The translations under genes were made by a program, and so were the position numbers. DNA of 35,250 nt. Origin: Chara braunii. Taxonomy: Eukaryota > Streptophyta > Charophyceae > Charales > Characeae. The stretch is from NCBI GenBank assembly GCA_003427395.1, contig BFEA01000238.1:263659-298908 (forward strand). The letters run 5' to 3'. Below the pieces are notes generated by a model. That model was not told where the DNA came from. It saw only the letters and a program-made list of their open reading frames with translations, and ran no database searches. Shown one piece after another: positions 1 through 9,415 of the stretch (positions are counted from its first letter, which is position 1; every line of letters starts with the position of its first letter).

Positions 1-30
<30 letters not shown>
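1..30. other. 30-base poly-A at window start
   Basis: The window opens with exactly 30 A residues and closes with exactly 30 A residues (35221-35250). The equal lengths suggest padding or scaffold-end homopolymer, not a biological feature. Confidence 0.6.
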
Positions 31-31
<1 letters not shown>

Positions 32-191
32 ATCATGAACAAAAAACTGCGTCGGGCCCGCGCAAGAAAAAGGTCTCAGCGGGACGTGTCCTGTGAGACC
101 AGTTGTTGCCTTTCAGAGTACATAGAAATTATCTTGGATTTTTTTCTTAACTTCCCGTTGGTCATATTACCCCTAGAACTTATCTTCAACC

Positions 192-420
192 ACCAGTACG
201 TTTCCCAACCATTTTCCATAAATGCGCCATGCATCCTGGTGCGTCGAACAGGATGCATCGAGGGGCCGTTTCACCTGAAATCCATCAAGGCAAGCCAGAA
301 ACTATGTGAGGCCCAATTTACCTCGATGGATTTCAGGCAGAACGCAGGATCCGGTGTGTCCGAGATGATGCGGCAACATGCATGGCACGTTACTGCAAAA
401 TGGTTGGGAAACGTACTGGT
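192..420. repeat. Nested foldback element
   Basis: The outer arms at 192-215 and 397-420 are perfect inverted repeats of 24 bases. Similarity continues more loosely inward to 234 and 378. Inside lie two further inverted pairs: 230-238 with 249-257 (9 of 9), and 274-286 with 325-337 (13 of 13). The whole can fold into a branched cruciform of about 230 bases, which resembles a foldback MITE. I could not find a clear target-site duplication. Reading frames across it, including a 177-codon one starting at 35, look incidental. Confidence 0.7.
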
Positions 421-938
421 AGTTCAATCCCCCTCTTCACCCGTACCTACTCTTTCCGCTAAAATTACAGTGGGAATTTTCGTACAATGGGTAATCTCAC
501 ATGCGAAAATCCATCTTGCCCTTGCCCTCCCGCTGTCCACCCTGCAACCTCATCGCTCCGACCAATAGGCTTCAGATCCGAAGTTTGACTGGTCTTGCAC
601 CCAATGAGACCGGGTTGTTATCCCCCGCTGCCTTTGTCCTGACACCCTTCCCCCACCCCTTCTACCCCATTATGTCCGAAACCACATCTTCCCTCCCCTC
701 ACCACGACTCCTTAACCAAGTTCGAGGGTATTCTACTCAAGCAATTTCAATCTCGCTGGATGTTAGAGCAGGTATACGGCCACTTACACTAACTGATGTG
801 AGCTCCTCATGCAGTCCCCCTCAAGAGCCACATCTGGACACTCTAGGACACTCGTCGCTTCATCCCCTACCAGCTCATGATGGAACAAGGTCATGGAGGT
901 TCGCTTCATTTACAACTTGGCCCCCACCAGAGCTCCAC

Positions 939-1080
939 CGATGGACAATGTTCCTTTGCCGAGTCTTTTCATGCGCTTGAGACCACGACAGTCTCCAACA
1001 CCAGATTCTCACCTCCCCTCAGGCCTCGTCTTTCAGTTGACCCTCGTGCTCTTCTCGTTATGGGTGTCACGATGTCGGGA
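939..1080 (+). repeat. Dispersed repeat A, copy 1
   Basis: This stretch aligns by eye with 10941-11079 over about 140 bases. Shared blocks include GACAGT, CAACACCAGAT/CAGCACCAGAT, CTCCCCTCAGG and TCTTTCAGTTGA/TCCTTCAGTTGA. Both lie next to other shared repeats, so they may be parts of the same degraded element family. Function unknown. Confidence 0.6.
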
Positions 1081-1365
1081 CAGAAACCCCAGTGAGGGTT
1101 TCTGCCCGAGTTTTTCAAGGTCAGACGCTGTCCGACTCTTTTCGTTGGATTTGAGGAACATGATGAGATTGACATTGCCAAAGTTTATTCAGGCCAACCC
1201 TATGACTGATAGATTTAAACTCTCTTTTAGAACCTGGCGTCGTTGACGTCCGATTGAAACAGCGGGAGTCGGCAGTACGACCTGTCGTCCGCGGTTCCCG
1301 ACATGGCCATAGGGGCACTCGGTCATAAGGATGTTGAAGCTAGACTTACTCGACCTAAAAGGTGG

Positions 1366-1386
1366 CGTGCGGCCGTAGGCCGCACG
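1366..1386. other. Perfect 9-bp hairpin
   Basis: CGTGCGGCC and GGCCGCACG flank a three-base GTA loop. It has no T-run after it, so a simple terminator role is not supported. Confidence 0.7.
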
Positions 1387-2271
1387 ATTAAGGGCCTTAA
1401 GTTTTTGACGCCTCGCGTTAATGGGGGGAAATGTTATAGCATACCCCTCTACTGACCGTTTTAGGAGTCACTGACATATGGGGAACTGACGTAAGAAGAA
1501 GCCCAATTCACGTACTCACTAGTATTGGATGATATGCGAGTAGATGAAGTTGAGATGGTTGATAGGAAAGTAGCGACTAAAGGAATGCTTTGAAGATTCT
1601 TATGTTGAAGACGGGTACTTCATCATTCGTGGGGCGGAAAGGGCCATTGTTGCTCACGAGGACAAAGCAGCCAACAAAATTTGGAAGCAGACCCCCGTCC
1701 TCGGCGGGGTAACCAGTGCATCGGTTGTCTAAATCGGTTGCTGACTTGTATAGTGGTAGCCGGATTACTTGCAGATGACATTCACACCAAAGTTAGAGTG
1801 AAAGCGTAGTATTCACTGGAGCAATAGCGTCTTAACTTTTCTTGGAAATTGGGAAGTCAACACTTCTTTGCTAGCAGTCAGTGTGGTATGGAATGAAAGA
1901 ACTTGGCAACGCACCTAATCAAGTTGAAACGTCGTGTCAGCCTAGCCATTTGGCAGGCAGAGTGAAAATATTTCGGTCAGACGCCATTTGAGTGTTGCTA
2001 TGCATGTAAATCATGCTTTTATCATTTTGCTGATAAGTGATATTTGAAGTCGAGTCAACTCATGTTGGCTCGTCGTTGGATGACAAGTCAAGTCAACCTT
2101 TGTCGATTTGATGTGAACGAGTGGTATGCATGATTGTATCGATTTCAGAAGATAAGTCAACTTACGTTGACCTGAGTCTTCTGTTGAAAGTGTTTTGTCT
2201 GATTAACTTCTGATTGTCTTTGAAAGAAGGGACTAGGATCGCTTGAAGTTTTTTCTTACGCTTCGGTTATC

Positions 2272-2562
2272 ACGTCCTAGTCGACCGACGTCGATCCGAT
2301 TCCTGGGAAATCAACGCCCCAAGGACGGACGACGTTTGGGTCCACTTTGGCGTTCAACCATGCATACCTACGCTACAGCAAACGAGCAAACGCCCTCGAA
2401 CGACCTACCTCTGCAATTGCATTATGAAAACCTTCGCATGTGGGTCGGTAACTTGATGGGGATATGCCCTTAAGGGTGGTGACAAACCCTTAGGGAGGGT
2501 AAGTTGTGCCTCGCGAGAACCTATCCTGTCGTAGGGGATCGCGGGATGTACAGTTGGCGCTG
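2272..2562 (+). repeat. Structured dispersed repeat B, copy 1
   Basis: It aligns with 10191-10492 over about 290 bases. Conserved blocks are CGTCCTAGTCGACCGA, CTACAGC(A)AACGAGCAAACGCC-like, GGTGACA, AAGTTGTGCCTCGCG and CTATCCTGTCGTAGGGG. Between the conserved blocks the two copies fold into the same hairpin with different bases. Here AAGGGT pairs with ACCCTT, and an outer CCCT pairs with AGGG, around a GGTGACA apex. The copies may be remnants of long terminal repeats or of a retroelement leader, but I could not define ends. Confidence 0.65.
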
Positions 2563-3461
2563 TCGGCGCGAATACCCTTACAAGGGTATCCGCCCTGGGT
2601 TTTGCAAGTGACAAGAAGGCTTGGTTAACTTGGATTCTTGAGTGCCTACGTGGAAAACGCGGGGGTCGCCCGCACGCAGGCTAAGGGTTGTTCGAGTAGG
2701 AAGGGTGAGTGGGCGCGCAGTTCTAAGGCGCGCGTGTGATTTTTGCCATTCCAATTAATCGAGACGCTGGGCATAATTATCCGGCCCGATCTTTGTATGT
2801 CGATTAGACTAAGGATTAAGAGGCTTTGATTTTCGTTCACCGCGTTCGGCCGGCCGTAGACTCAGAATGTGGAATGGCGTAAGTAGCGGCCACGACACAA
2901 CCTTTGTGAGACATCATGGGTACTCAGCAGGCCATGCGCGTGGCTATAGGCGGAGAAGAGGCCCGGGCTGTTTTTCCCAGCCTATAGCAGAAGGCCGCAC
3001 CGCCTTATATTGGATCCCGCGCGCATAGGTCCCAGGCTTAGGCTTAGCCCTATAGGTTACGATGTCGGGTTACTGCTGTGGAGGTTCGGGGATCGAGGCC
3101 AACGGGCATCAGCACAGCAGCAGCGGGGCGGCGTGGAGGAGATCGAGGGGTTGAGGTCCCGGCTGGGCTAACACCCTCTGGTTTTATTGATGGGCACGAC
3201 CTGTAGGGCTGCCCGTTAGTTTCCCCGTTATTTTTATTATTTTTATTCCTTCTAAATCTCCTTCTTATTTTTGTTTACTCACATCCCGTTCTGGGACGCG
3301 ATATCGGGCCGAATGCTGGGTCACGTGGGGTATGTTATATTCGCGGGGTTGCCCGAAGTGCAATTACAAACTGTTTTCGCGGCTGCGCCGAAGCCGCGCC
3401 CCGCTTTGCCTTGAGACGCGGTGTCGTGGGTGGGACGAGGGGCCGGGGTTACTTCTAGGGC
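2563..3461. other. No gene recognised
   Basis: GC-rich sequence with no convincing reading frame. It ends in a T-rich stretch around 3225-3290 before the tRNA-like sequence. Nothing else can be assigned. Confidence 0.5.
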
Positions 3462-3530
3462 CTACGGGCCTAGCTCAGTGGTACAGCCATGAACTGCTGG
3501 AAAACAGGCCTGAGCTCGAGCCCAACTGGT
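3462..3530 (+). pseudogene. tRNA-like sequence / SINE head
   Basis: TAGCTCAGTGGTA at 3471-3483 matches the pol III A box of tRNA genes. GAGCTCGAGCCC at 3512-3523 resembles a B box. Their spacing of about 30 bases is right for a tRNA. I could not fold a full cloverleaf with a good acceptor stem, so it is either a decayed tRNA or the tRNA-derived head of a SINE. It lies just upstream of the U6-like array. Confidence 0.45.
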
Positions 3531-3588
3531 TTTGCTTTGGGCCCAATCAGGCGCCGGCAGCACCGTGAGGTGCCCGCCACTAGGGAGA

Positions 3589-3670
3589 GTCATTCGGGAC
3601 ATCCGTCGAAGCAGGAACATAACAGAGAAAATGCACATGGCCCCTACGAAAGGATGTCGTATGAAGAGTC
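3589..3670 (+). pseudogene. U6 snRNA-like copy 1
   Basis: The order of U6 landmarks is kept: TTCGGGACATCCG at the 5' end, GGAAC, ACAGAGAA (the box that recognises the 5' splice site), then GCACATGGCCCC and AAGGATG. Several positions differ from U6 as I know it, and no T-run follows, so it is most likely a pseudogene unit of the array. Confidence 0.65.
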
Positions 3671-3769
3671 CGGGAGTGAACCCGGACGTGAGTCGGGTTA
3701 GGTGCGCGCCCGGAAAGTAAGAAAAAAAGGTCGAATGACCTTTGGAGGCGCTCGGAGATCCCTGCCACG

Positions 3770-3845
3770 ATGAAAGCTTTTTTGGGCGTCTGTAAAATCG
3801 GATCGAGGGATCCGTATAATCGCAATGCAAGGGCAATGTGCACAA
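3770..3845 (+). pseudogene. U6-like copy 2, very degenerate
   Basis: It sits exactly one 181-base period after copy 1. TAAAATCGGATCGA can be aligned with the U6 segment before the ACAGAGA box, but the box itself is lost. The hairpin tail after it (3846-3865) is the better evidence for unit identity. Confidence 0.4.
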
Positions 3846-3950
3846 GGCCGGGAATGGACCCGGTCGCAGGCCGGGCCGGATACGTGCTAAAAGGAGGCTG
3901 CGTGGGTCATGTGGCCTCAGGTATCCGTGTGACGAATTAACCCTGACCTG

Positions 3951-4028
3951 GTCCTATAGGGCATCCGTCGAAATCGGAATGATGCTGAGAAGATTTGTGT
4001 GGCCACGGTGCAAGGGTCATTTGCGAAA
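3951..4028 (+). pseudogene. U6-like copy 3
   Basis: GGGCATCCGTCGAAATCGGAA, GCTGAGAAGATT (a changed ACAGAGA box) and GGTGCAAGGGTCAT follow in U6 order. The next 20 bases are the shared array hairpin. Confidence 0.55.
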
Positions 4029-4116
4029 GTCCGGGGGTGAACCCGGACGGGAATCAGGGAAGGCGCGTGCAAAAGGAAAGGTAAGAAAAAGGGCTGAGGG
4101 GCACGATCGTGGATAA

Positions 4117-4195
4117 GTCCTCCTGGGGCATCCGTTAGATTCGGGATGATACGGAGAAGATCTGCACAGCGCTAGCACGGAAGGGTCGGACGGTC
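4117..4195 (+). pseudogene. U6-like copy 4
   Basis: GGGGCATCCGTTAGATTCGG, GATACGGAGAAGATC and a degraded 3' half. The ACAGAGA box reads ACGGAGA. The tail hairpin is missing. Confidence 0.55.
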
Positions 4196-4229
4196 TTGGG
4201 TAGCACCGTGGGGCGTCGCCCCGGTCGAA

Positions 4230-4320
4230 GTCCTTCGGGACATCCGTTGAAACTGGAACGATACAGAGAAGATTAGCGCGGTCCCTGCGCAAGGCCGACA
4301 CACATAAATCGTGAACGGCC
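4230..4320 (+). ncRNA. U6 snRNA-like copy 5, best preserved
   Basis: U6 is the pol III-transcribed spliceosomal RNA whose ACAGAGA box pairs with the 5' splice site. This copy keeps nearly the whole molecule in order: GTCCTTCGGGACATCCG, GGAACGATACAGAGAAG, ATTAGC, CCCTGCGCAAGG and GACACACATAAATCGTGAA. Differences from U6 as I remember it are scattered, for example GCGGTCCC for ATGGCCCC and GGCCGAC for GGATGAC. No T-run of four or more follows within the next 15 bases, and I saw no clear upstream element, so it may be a non-transcribed copy. It could still be a divergent functional gene. Confidence 0.6.
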
Positions 4321-5858
4321 TCCTCGTTTGCTTGCTGTTGTTTTGGCCTTTCTCGGCCTGGCTTCCGCGGTGTCCAGGCTATAGAGCGCGAATCGGGTTG
4401 ACTTCAACACAGGGAAGGAGACGAGAGAGATGGCGGGGAGCTGAGTTGGGCGTGGTAGAGGGGAAGGAACTCGCTCGACCCTTAGCCGTTTTGAGTGAGG
4501 TGAAGGGCGATTTCGGGGTTTTTTGCCTCGGACGAGTGGCGTGGCAGTATTAGATTTGGCATAAGTAGTGTAGAATGAGAGTTAGTAGAGAAAAAAAAGG
4601 GTGTTCGGGCTATGGTGAGAGGTCGATGGCGGGAGGAAAAGGGGAATAACTCACCGAATTCGTGACGAGAACGGGTGAGTGGAGAGTGTGAATAGGGGTT
4701 TTGGGGAGGGCGGAACCGAGTATGGTATTAGCCTGGCCAGAGGGTTAGTAAGGAGGGAAGAGAGAAGAGTATGGGGTGCGCGGGGGCAACGTGACGGGGG
4801 ACACGGCGAGGGCGGAAAGCATGACGTTCACTCGATTCCAAGTGGAGTCGAGTGTTACGAGGTAGTGGCTGGTGGTTTTCGAGTGCTCCGGAGCGAATGG
4901 CAGGGTCAGATTCGAGGACCAACGGCTCGTTTTGGCAGAAGAAGGTGCAGGCGCTACGCGACACATAGGGGATGAGCAAACAGGGCAATGAGGCACGGGT
5001 ATCAGACCAGGTTCCGCCTGTAGATTCATTCGAAATTGGTCATCCGTCGATGGGAGTATCGTGAGGCCAGCCGCCAGGGCAGTAACGAGAGAGGGGGGCA
5101 TGTCGTTATTTGTCTCCATTCTGCTCTCGAGCGTTGCTCGTTGTCCTCGCCGTTGCAGACCGGTGCTGTTCGTCGTTGTGGTCGGGACCCCTCGCATCGC
5201 GTACCTGGCCGTGATCTGGAGGCAGGTTCATGCCGGTGTTGCATCCTTGATGAGTAGCGGAAACGGGTGGACGGGTCGGGTCGTACTGAAGCACTATCCA
5301 GGAATACCGGGAAGCGTTGAGTGAGGCTGCCCGGTACCTAGTTGAAGACGAGCATAGCAGTCAGCGTAGAGCAATAGGGGAGGGGTCTCTTCTTGGTTTC
5401 TAGAAGGACGGTCAAAGGCAAGCAAGGCACTGAGTATAGCGGTTGCACGGCACGACGACAGGGGAGTGCAAGTAGGCCAGCAGGGAAGCGGCAGGTGAGT
5501 GCTCGCACATCGGCGGAGGAGAGGAGGGCAGCAAAGAAGGGGCATATGTTGGGCTGGAGCAGGATCAGGTGCTTCGCGAGAGGGGTGCAGGCAAGAGTAG
5601 TCGCGGCCAGCTGGGTGAGCAAGTTGCAGCTTGCGGTGGTTGGAGGACTGAGACGGCTAGGAGGCAGCATCGCTGCGTTCCTGCCCACCGTTATCCCCCC
5701 CCCTGCTGAAGCACTGCTACTGGTGTCGGACCGTACTACAAGTGGCTACCACGAGGAAGGAAGACCAGGCTGTTAAGTCACAACATTCCTTACTGCTCTT
5801 TCTGCTGCGGGCCCCGCGGGCTGCGTCGGCTATTGTGTCGTTGGACACGTCGGGTCCG
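4321..5858. other. No gene recognised, GC-rich
   Basis: Many overlapping open frames occur on both strands, which is expected from the base composition. None shows a recognisable domain. I see no strong repeat structure. Confidence 0.5.
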
Positions 5859-6275
5859 CTGCAGGCACAAGAGGTTAACAGGGTAATCTGGTTTTCAGGC
5901 TTGAAATTTCTGCAATTAGGGTTTTGGGCTCAAATTTCATGTTTTTTTGGAATTTCAAGTTTTTGCTATATATGCATTTTGATAGGGTTGCCGTATATGA
6001 AATTTGGGGTTATTTGGAGTTTTAAAATTTGCACTATTAAGATTTCTGAAATTTTTGAAATTGGTGGAGTTTTTTTTGGGCCAAATTTCATGGAAATGCA
6101 CCTTTGGCTTGCTGTTTTATATATTTTTAATTGTTTTTTTTAGGGTGTTTTTCTGTGATGGGGTTGTAAGAAGTGCACTCTATAGATTGGTGTGAAGTGT
6201 TGTTAAAATGACTGTCTGGTTTTCTTATAAATGGGCCTGAAAAATGGGTGCTCGGTTAACCTGCTCTCGCTGCAG
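5859..6275. repeat. AT-rich block: MITE-like or intron
   Basis: A T-rich block sits inside GC-rich DNA. Its ends are imperfect 21-base inverted repeats (5859-5879 and 6255-6275), both with CTGCAG outermost and GTTAAC innermost. Internally, AAATTTCATG-type words recur. This fits a small MITE-like insertion. The same block could be an intron, with GT at 5883 and a pyrimidine-rich end CTCTCGCTGCAG at 6275, but no convincing exon flanks it. Confidence 0.4.
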
Positions 6276-6926
6276 GAAGAGGTTGCTGCTGCAGCTTGGA
6301 AGAGTGGATGTGGAGGGGAGTATTATTGCGATTTGGGAGTCTGGCAGGAGAGATGGGATTAGCAGATTGACTTTGGGTTGACCAAGTTGTTGCAGTCATT
6401 TGGCCGCCATTGTGTGGCCCTCAGGCGCTGAAGATTTGAAGGCCCTCTCCCACGAGTCTGAGCGCACCACTCCTCGATCTGAGAGACTAAATGATTATCT
6501 TTCTGTCCCTCTTATTCTAAGTCTTGTACGTGGTCCTGAGAGGAAGGCGGTAAGCGGGGTAGCAACCCGTGATCCGCGCGAAGGCCTTTGTGGGAGGTTC
6601 GCCCCACCGATTGTGGGAGCTCTGCCGGGACTCAGGAGGAGTCCTGGAGGCAGGGAACTGAGTGGTAATTCCCTGACTCCCTCTATAAACCCAGTTATAA
6701 CCCCTATTTGTATCCCCTTCTATGGTTGATTGAGTGCATGGTGTGAACTCTGTATTGGATTTTGGTTCGACTTTCAGGACTTGAATTAAGATTAAGTAAA
6801 GGAATGTGTGTGCAAGGTCAGTTTCATTGTTGGTTGCCTGAAAGCAGATTGTGAACGAAAGAGGGTTGCATCTGGGGGAAGGCTGGGAGGAAGGCAGTAT
6901 TGTGTGCATATTGATTGGGTCGTTAA
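6276..6926. other. No gene recognised
   Basis: An open frame of 109 codons (6400-6729, plus strand) has no recognisable domain. CTCTATAAACCC near 6682 looks like a TATA box, but nothing downstream supports a gene. Small hairpins occur, such as GGACTC/GAGTCC near 6630. Confidence 0.4.
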
Positions 6927-7880
6927 GGCTAGGAGGTCCCCATAAGTTTGGGGAAGCCCAACACTTTGTTTATTTTGGTTTGCATGGAGCAATCAAACCG
7001 CTCTATAAGTTTAGGTAGCCTGAATGCTCTGGAGGCTAGGAAGTCCCCGTAAGTTTTGGGAGACCCGGTGCTGTGAATTGCATGGAGGGTAAGGACGCTC
7101 TATAAGTTTAGGTGACCTGACCGCTCTGAATGTGAGGGCTTGATTGTGGATGGTTTTCAGGAGCCCAGGGCGCTCTATAAGTTTAGGCACCTTGGGTCGC
7201 CTTGTTCGCTTGGGGTTTCTTTCGGTTCTTGTTGTTCTGAACGAGGAGGTCTGAACCGCTCTATAAGTTTAGGTGGTTCAACCCTTTTCCTGTTTTATTT
7301 TGAGGGAGTAATTCTAGCAGAAGGCAGGCCGCTCTATAAGTTTAGGTGCCCTAGCCTACTACCTCGCACAGACTGGATCAGAGACGAACGAACCTGGCAG
7401 AGGATCAGACCGCTCTATAAGTTTAGGTAGTCTGACCCAATGCCTCGCACATATTGGAACCCAATGGTTATAAATTGGCTATACTATATTACTATGTTAT
7501 TAAGAACAGACTAGTCAGGCTGCTCTATAAGTTTAGGTAGTCTGGCTATAGCTTATCACAATTCAAGAGAGTACAATTAAGAGATATAACTGAGGGTAAA
7601 CCTAGGCAGGCTGAGCAGTGTTCTAAGTTGAGCGGCTCAGCCTCACGCCCACTTTGAAGATTAAGTTCAGATATATATATATATATATATATATAACTTG
7701 GCTATTTAAACGGTTCAGGGCGACTAGGGTGGTCTAGTCATATGCCCAAGGAAGAGAAAAGTTGTTGTGCCCTGCGTTTTGTGTATATTTGGCTAAGTCA
7801 GATGCTCTCTATAAGTTTAGGTGATCTGACTTTAGGCCTGGCTAAGTTGGGCGCACTCTGTAAGTTCAGGTGACCTGACC
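6927..7880 (+). repeat. Array of 12 stem-loops, conserved loop, covarying stems
   Basis: The word GCTCTATAAGTTTAGGT, or a close variant, occurs about twelve times in 950 bases (centred near 6944, 7006, 7060, 7102, 7177, 7263, 7337, 7417, 7527, 7624, 7812 and 7860). The bases on either side differ from copy to copy yet pair with each other. Examples: 7252-7257 with 7275-7280 (TGAACC/GGTTCA); 7405-7410 with 7430-7435 (TCAGAC/GTCTGA); 7608-7616 with 7635-7643 (AGGCTGAGC/GCTCAGCCT); 7795-7803 with 7824-7832 (9 bp). Copies at 7164-7196 and 7516-7544 pair with one G-T each, and the last copy with two. G-T pairs only work in RNA read from the plus strand. Spacing is irregular (about 42-188). Function unknown. 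Confidence 0.8.
7672..7695. repeat. (TA)n microsatellite
   Basis: A run of alternating AT about 24 bases long lies between the ninth and later stem-loop copies. Confidence 0.9.
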
Positions 7881-8159
7881 TATGCCTTATGTAAGTTGGG
7901 TATAAAGGGGAACTCACAGAGGGAGCATGAACTATTGTTTACTAAGGATTTGACATGGCGAGAGTACTTACTTTTGTGGTTTGGCCTGCATGTGGCTGAG
8001 TGAGGTTACTACTTGGTCTGAGTTTCAGGTTGACAGGTAGTTGCTTTAGAGGCTCGCCGCATGCTAGAGCGATAGGCATTAGTTCAAGTCCTCCATTTTC
8101 TGAGCTGAGTTTTCTTTACTTAGAGTAATTCTCACATTTTCTGAGACTCTTTGTTATAC

Positions 8160-8460
8160 TTGGGCTTGTATAAATTTTGGTAAGCCACTTTCCCTAGGGG
8201 AAGCGCTGCCGAAATTTCTGCAAATCCGAAGAGTTTGTCAAATTTCTGACTTTTTAAAGTTCAGCCCGTCTAAGATTCATATATGACTTAGTAAAAATCT
8301 GGGAATTCTCCGTTTCTAAAGGGAGTGCTGCCCAAATTTTTACTAATTCAAGGAGTTTAGCCTGTTCATATTCGGGCTGATATAAATTCTGAAAAGGCAC
8401 TTTTCCTATGGGAAGCGCTGCCGAAATTTTCTCAGTTTAAAGGAGATAGATAATATTTTG
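8160..8460 (+). repeat. Three degenerate tandem units of about 100 bases
   Basis: Each unit has TATAAAT- or TAAAAAT-like sequence, then ACTTTCC-type, then GGGAAGCGCTGCCGAAATTT (variants near 8200, 8322 and 8412). TTCCC(T)AGGGGAA-like words around the middle can fold. It continues the structured region that begins at 6927. Confidence 0.65.
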
Positions 8461-8546
8461 ACAGGTGGCGATTTTGGCAATCCACCCTGTATAGGGGAGA
8501 CTCTGGCGAGGTCTACCTTTGCTTTGGGCACTGCTCAAGGGTAGAC
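8461..8546 (+). other. Two adjacent hairpins
   Basis: ACAGGTGG at 8461 pairs with CCACCCTGT (8482-8490) with one bulge. GTCTACC at 8511-8517 pairs with GGTAGAC at 8540-8546, and the stem extends inward with one mismatch. Confidence 0.55.
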
Positions 8547-8709
8547 TTAGGCTTAGTTAGCTAGGCAGACTTTTAGAGTAAGATCGTGATTATCCTCCAA
8601 GGGCTTATAGATTTAGCTTGGGGATTGGCCTACCATGTGTTACAGGTCCTCTTGATCAGTTGATTCATGATCTTGACTAGACGCAGCTCAATCCTACGAG
8701 GATCACCTT

Positions 8710-8728
8710 CTGTTATCACTGATAACAG
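8710..8728. other. Perfect 9-bp palindromic hairpin
   Basis: CTGTTATCA and TGATAACAG surround a single C. This could be an operator-like site or a chance palindrome; no nearby gene informs it. Confidence 0.6.
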
Positions 8729-9415
8729 GTCGGTTGCCGATTCGTCGGTCTACGACTCAATTCCAACTCACTCTCCATACTCAACCAAAAAGGCTTTAGC
8801 CCTGGTGATCTTTGTTGTTTTGTTAAGGTTTCACCCGGACTTTTATTGAATGGCCATTTGACAAAGGTACTGAGTATTTAATTATGGTTGGTTGGACCAG
8901 AGATTGGGGCTTGCATGGCTAAAGCAAGGGGTATGAGTGTCGGGAATGATTGGGGTTGACTCCGTGTAGTGCGTGGACTATTGTTTGACTCTTTGATGTG
9001 ATTGCAGGTATGTGTTGTGGCTTAGATTCTGGATTTGATTGCCGCCGACCACATATATACGTATGGTTGCGAGAAACCCCACTGAGATTGTGAGAAGTGA
9101 TCGTCACATACTTACCCCCTTTATACATGTATACGAGTGCGCACCCATGACGAGTGTTCGCGCGGCCTAAGGGGCCCCGTACTAAAGGCGTACTCAGAGG
9201 ATAGGACTGAGTGACGCAAGGAAGGCTCTTCCTTTCATTTGGTTGCTTCTTGGGGGTTTCTTGGTCGGAAGTTGGTCTTGGGCCGGGGTTCAAGGTCCTT
9301 GTCCAGGACATCCCAAGCCCTAGACTCTACAGGGAAGGGACCTCCCCTCGCGCGGAGCCTATTCACTCTGCCCGTCGAGACACCCAACCCTGAGGGCGGA
9401 AGTGTCGCGAGGGCC
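8729..9415. other. No gene recognised
   Basis: Open frames on both strands, including a 130-codon one at 8919-9311 on the minus strand, show no recognisable domain. Confidence 0.45.

Larger units (their letters stand above)
421..2271. other. No gene recognised; repeats only
   Basis: No reading frame here resembles a known protein. It holds one dispersed repeat (939-1080), a short hairpin near 1081-1105 and a perfect hairpin at 1366-1386. Between about 2050 and 2190 several short GTCAAC/GTTGAC inverted pairs occur. Repeat copies at 10-11 kb suggest degraded retroelement sequence. Confidence 0.5.
3589..4320 (+). repeat. Tandem array of U6 snRNA-derived units
   Basis: Five U6-like sequences lie head to tail, starting near 3589, 3770, 3951, 4117 and 4230. 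The first three are spaced 181 bases apart. Each of those three is followed by the same tail: a hairpin of the form GTCCGGG-(6)-CCCGGAC (3668-3687, a degenerate one at 3846-3865, and 4029-4048), then a purine-rich stretch; in the first and third the tail ends in GGTAAGAAAAAGG-like sequence. The last two copies are packed closer and lack the tail. The array follows a tRNA-like sequence. I read this as U6-derived satellite or a composite pol III repeat; whether any copy is transcribed is unknown. Confidence 0.7.

Noticed and set aside
35-568. 177-codon ORF at the window start
   Set aside because: It runs through the foldback at 192-420 and shows no domain; the frame is explained by inverted repeats.
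4321-5858. Overlapping ORFs of 60-150 codons on both strands
   Set aside because: They are typical of GC-rich non-coding DNA; no motif, no consistent strand.
6927-7880. CRISPR array
   Set aside because: The repeat word is regular but spacing varies from 42 to 188 bases, and the flanks are self-complementary instead of unique spacers. The context is eukaryotic.
8035-8100. Possible tRNA with AGTTCAAGTCC B box
   Set aside because: Only the B box is convincing; no T-stem, acceptor stem or A box at the right distance.
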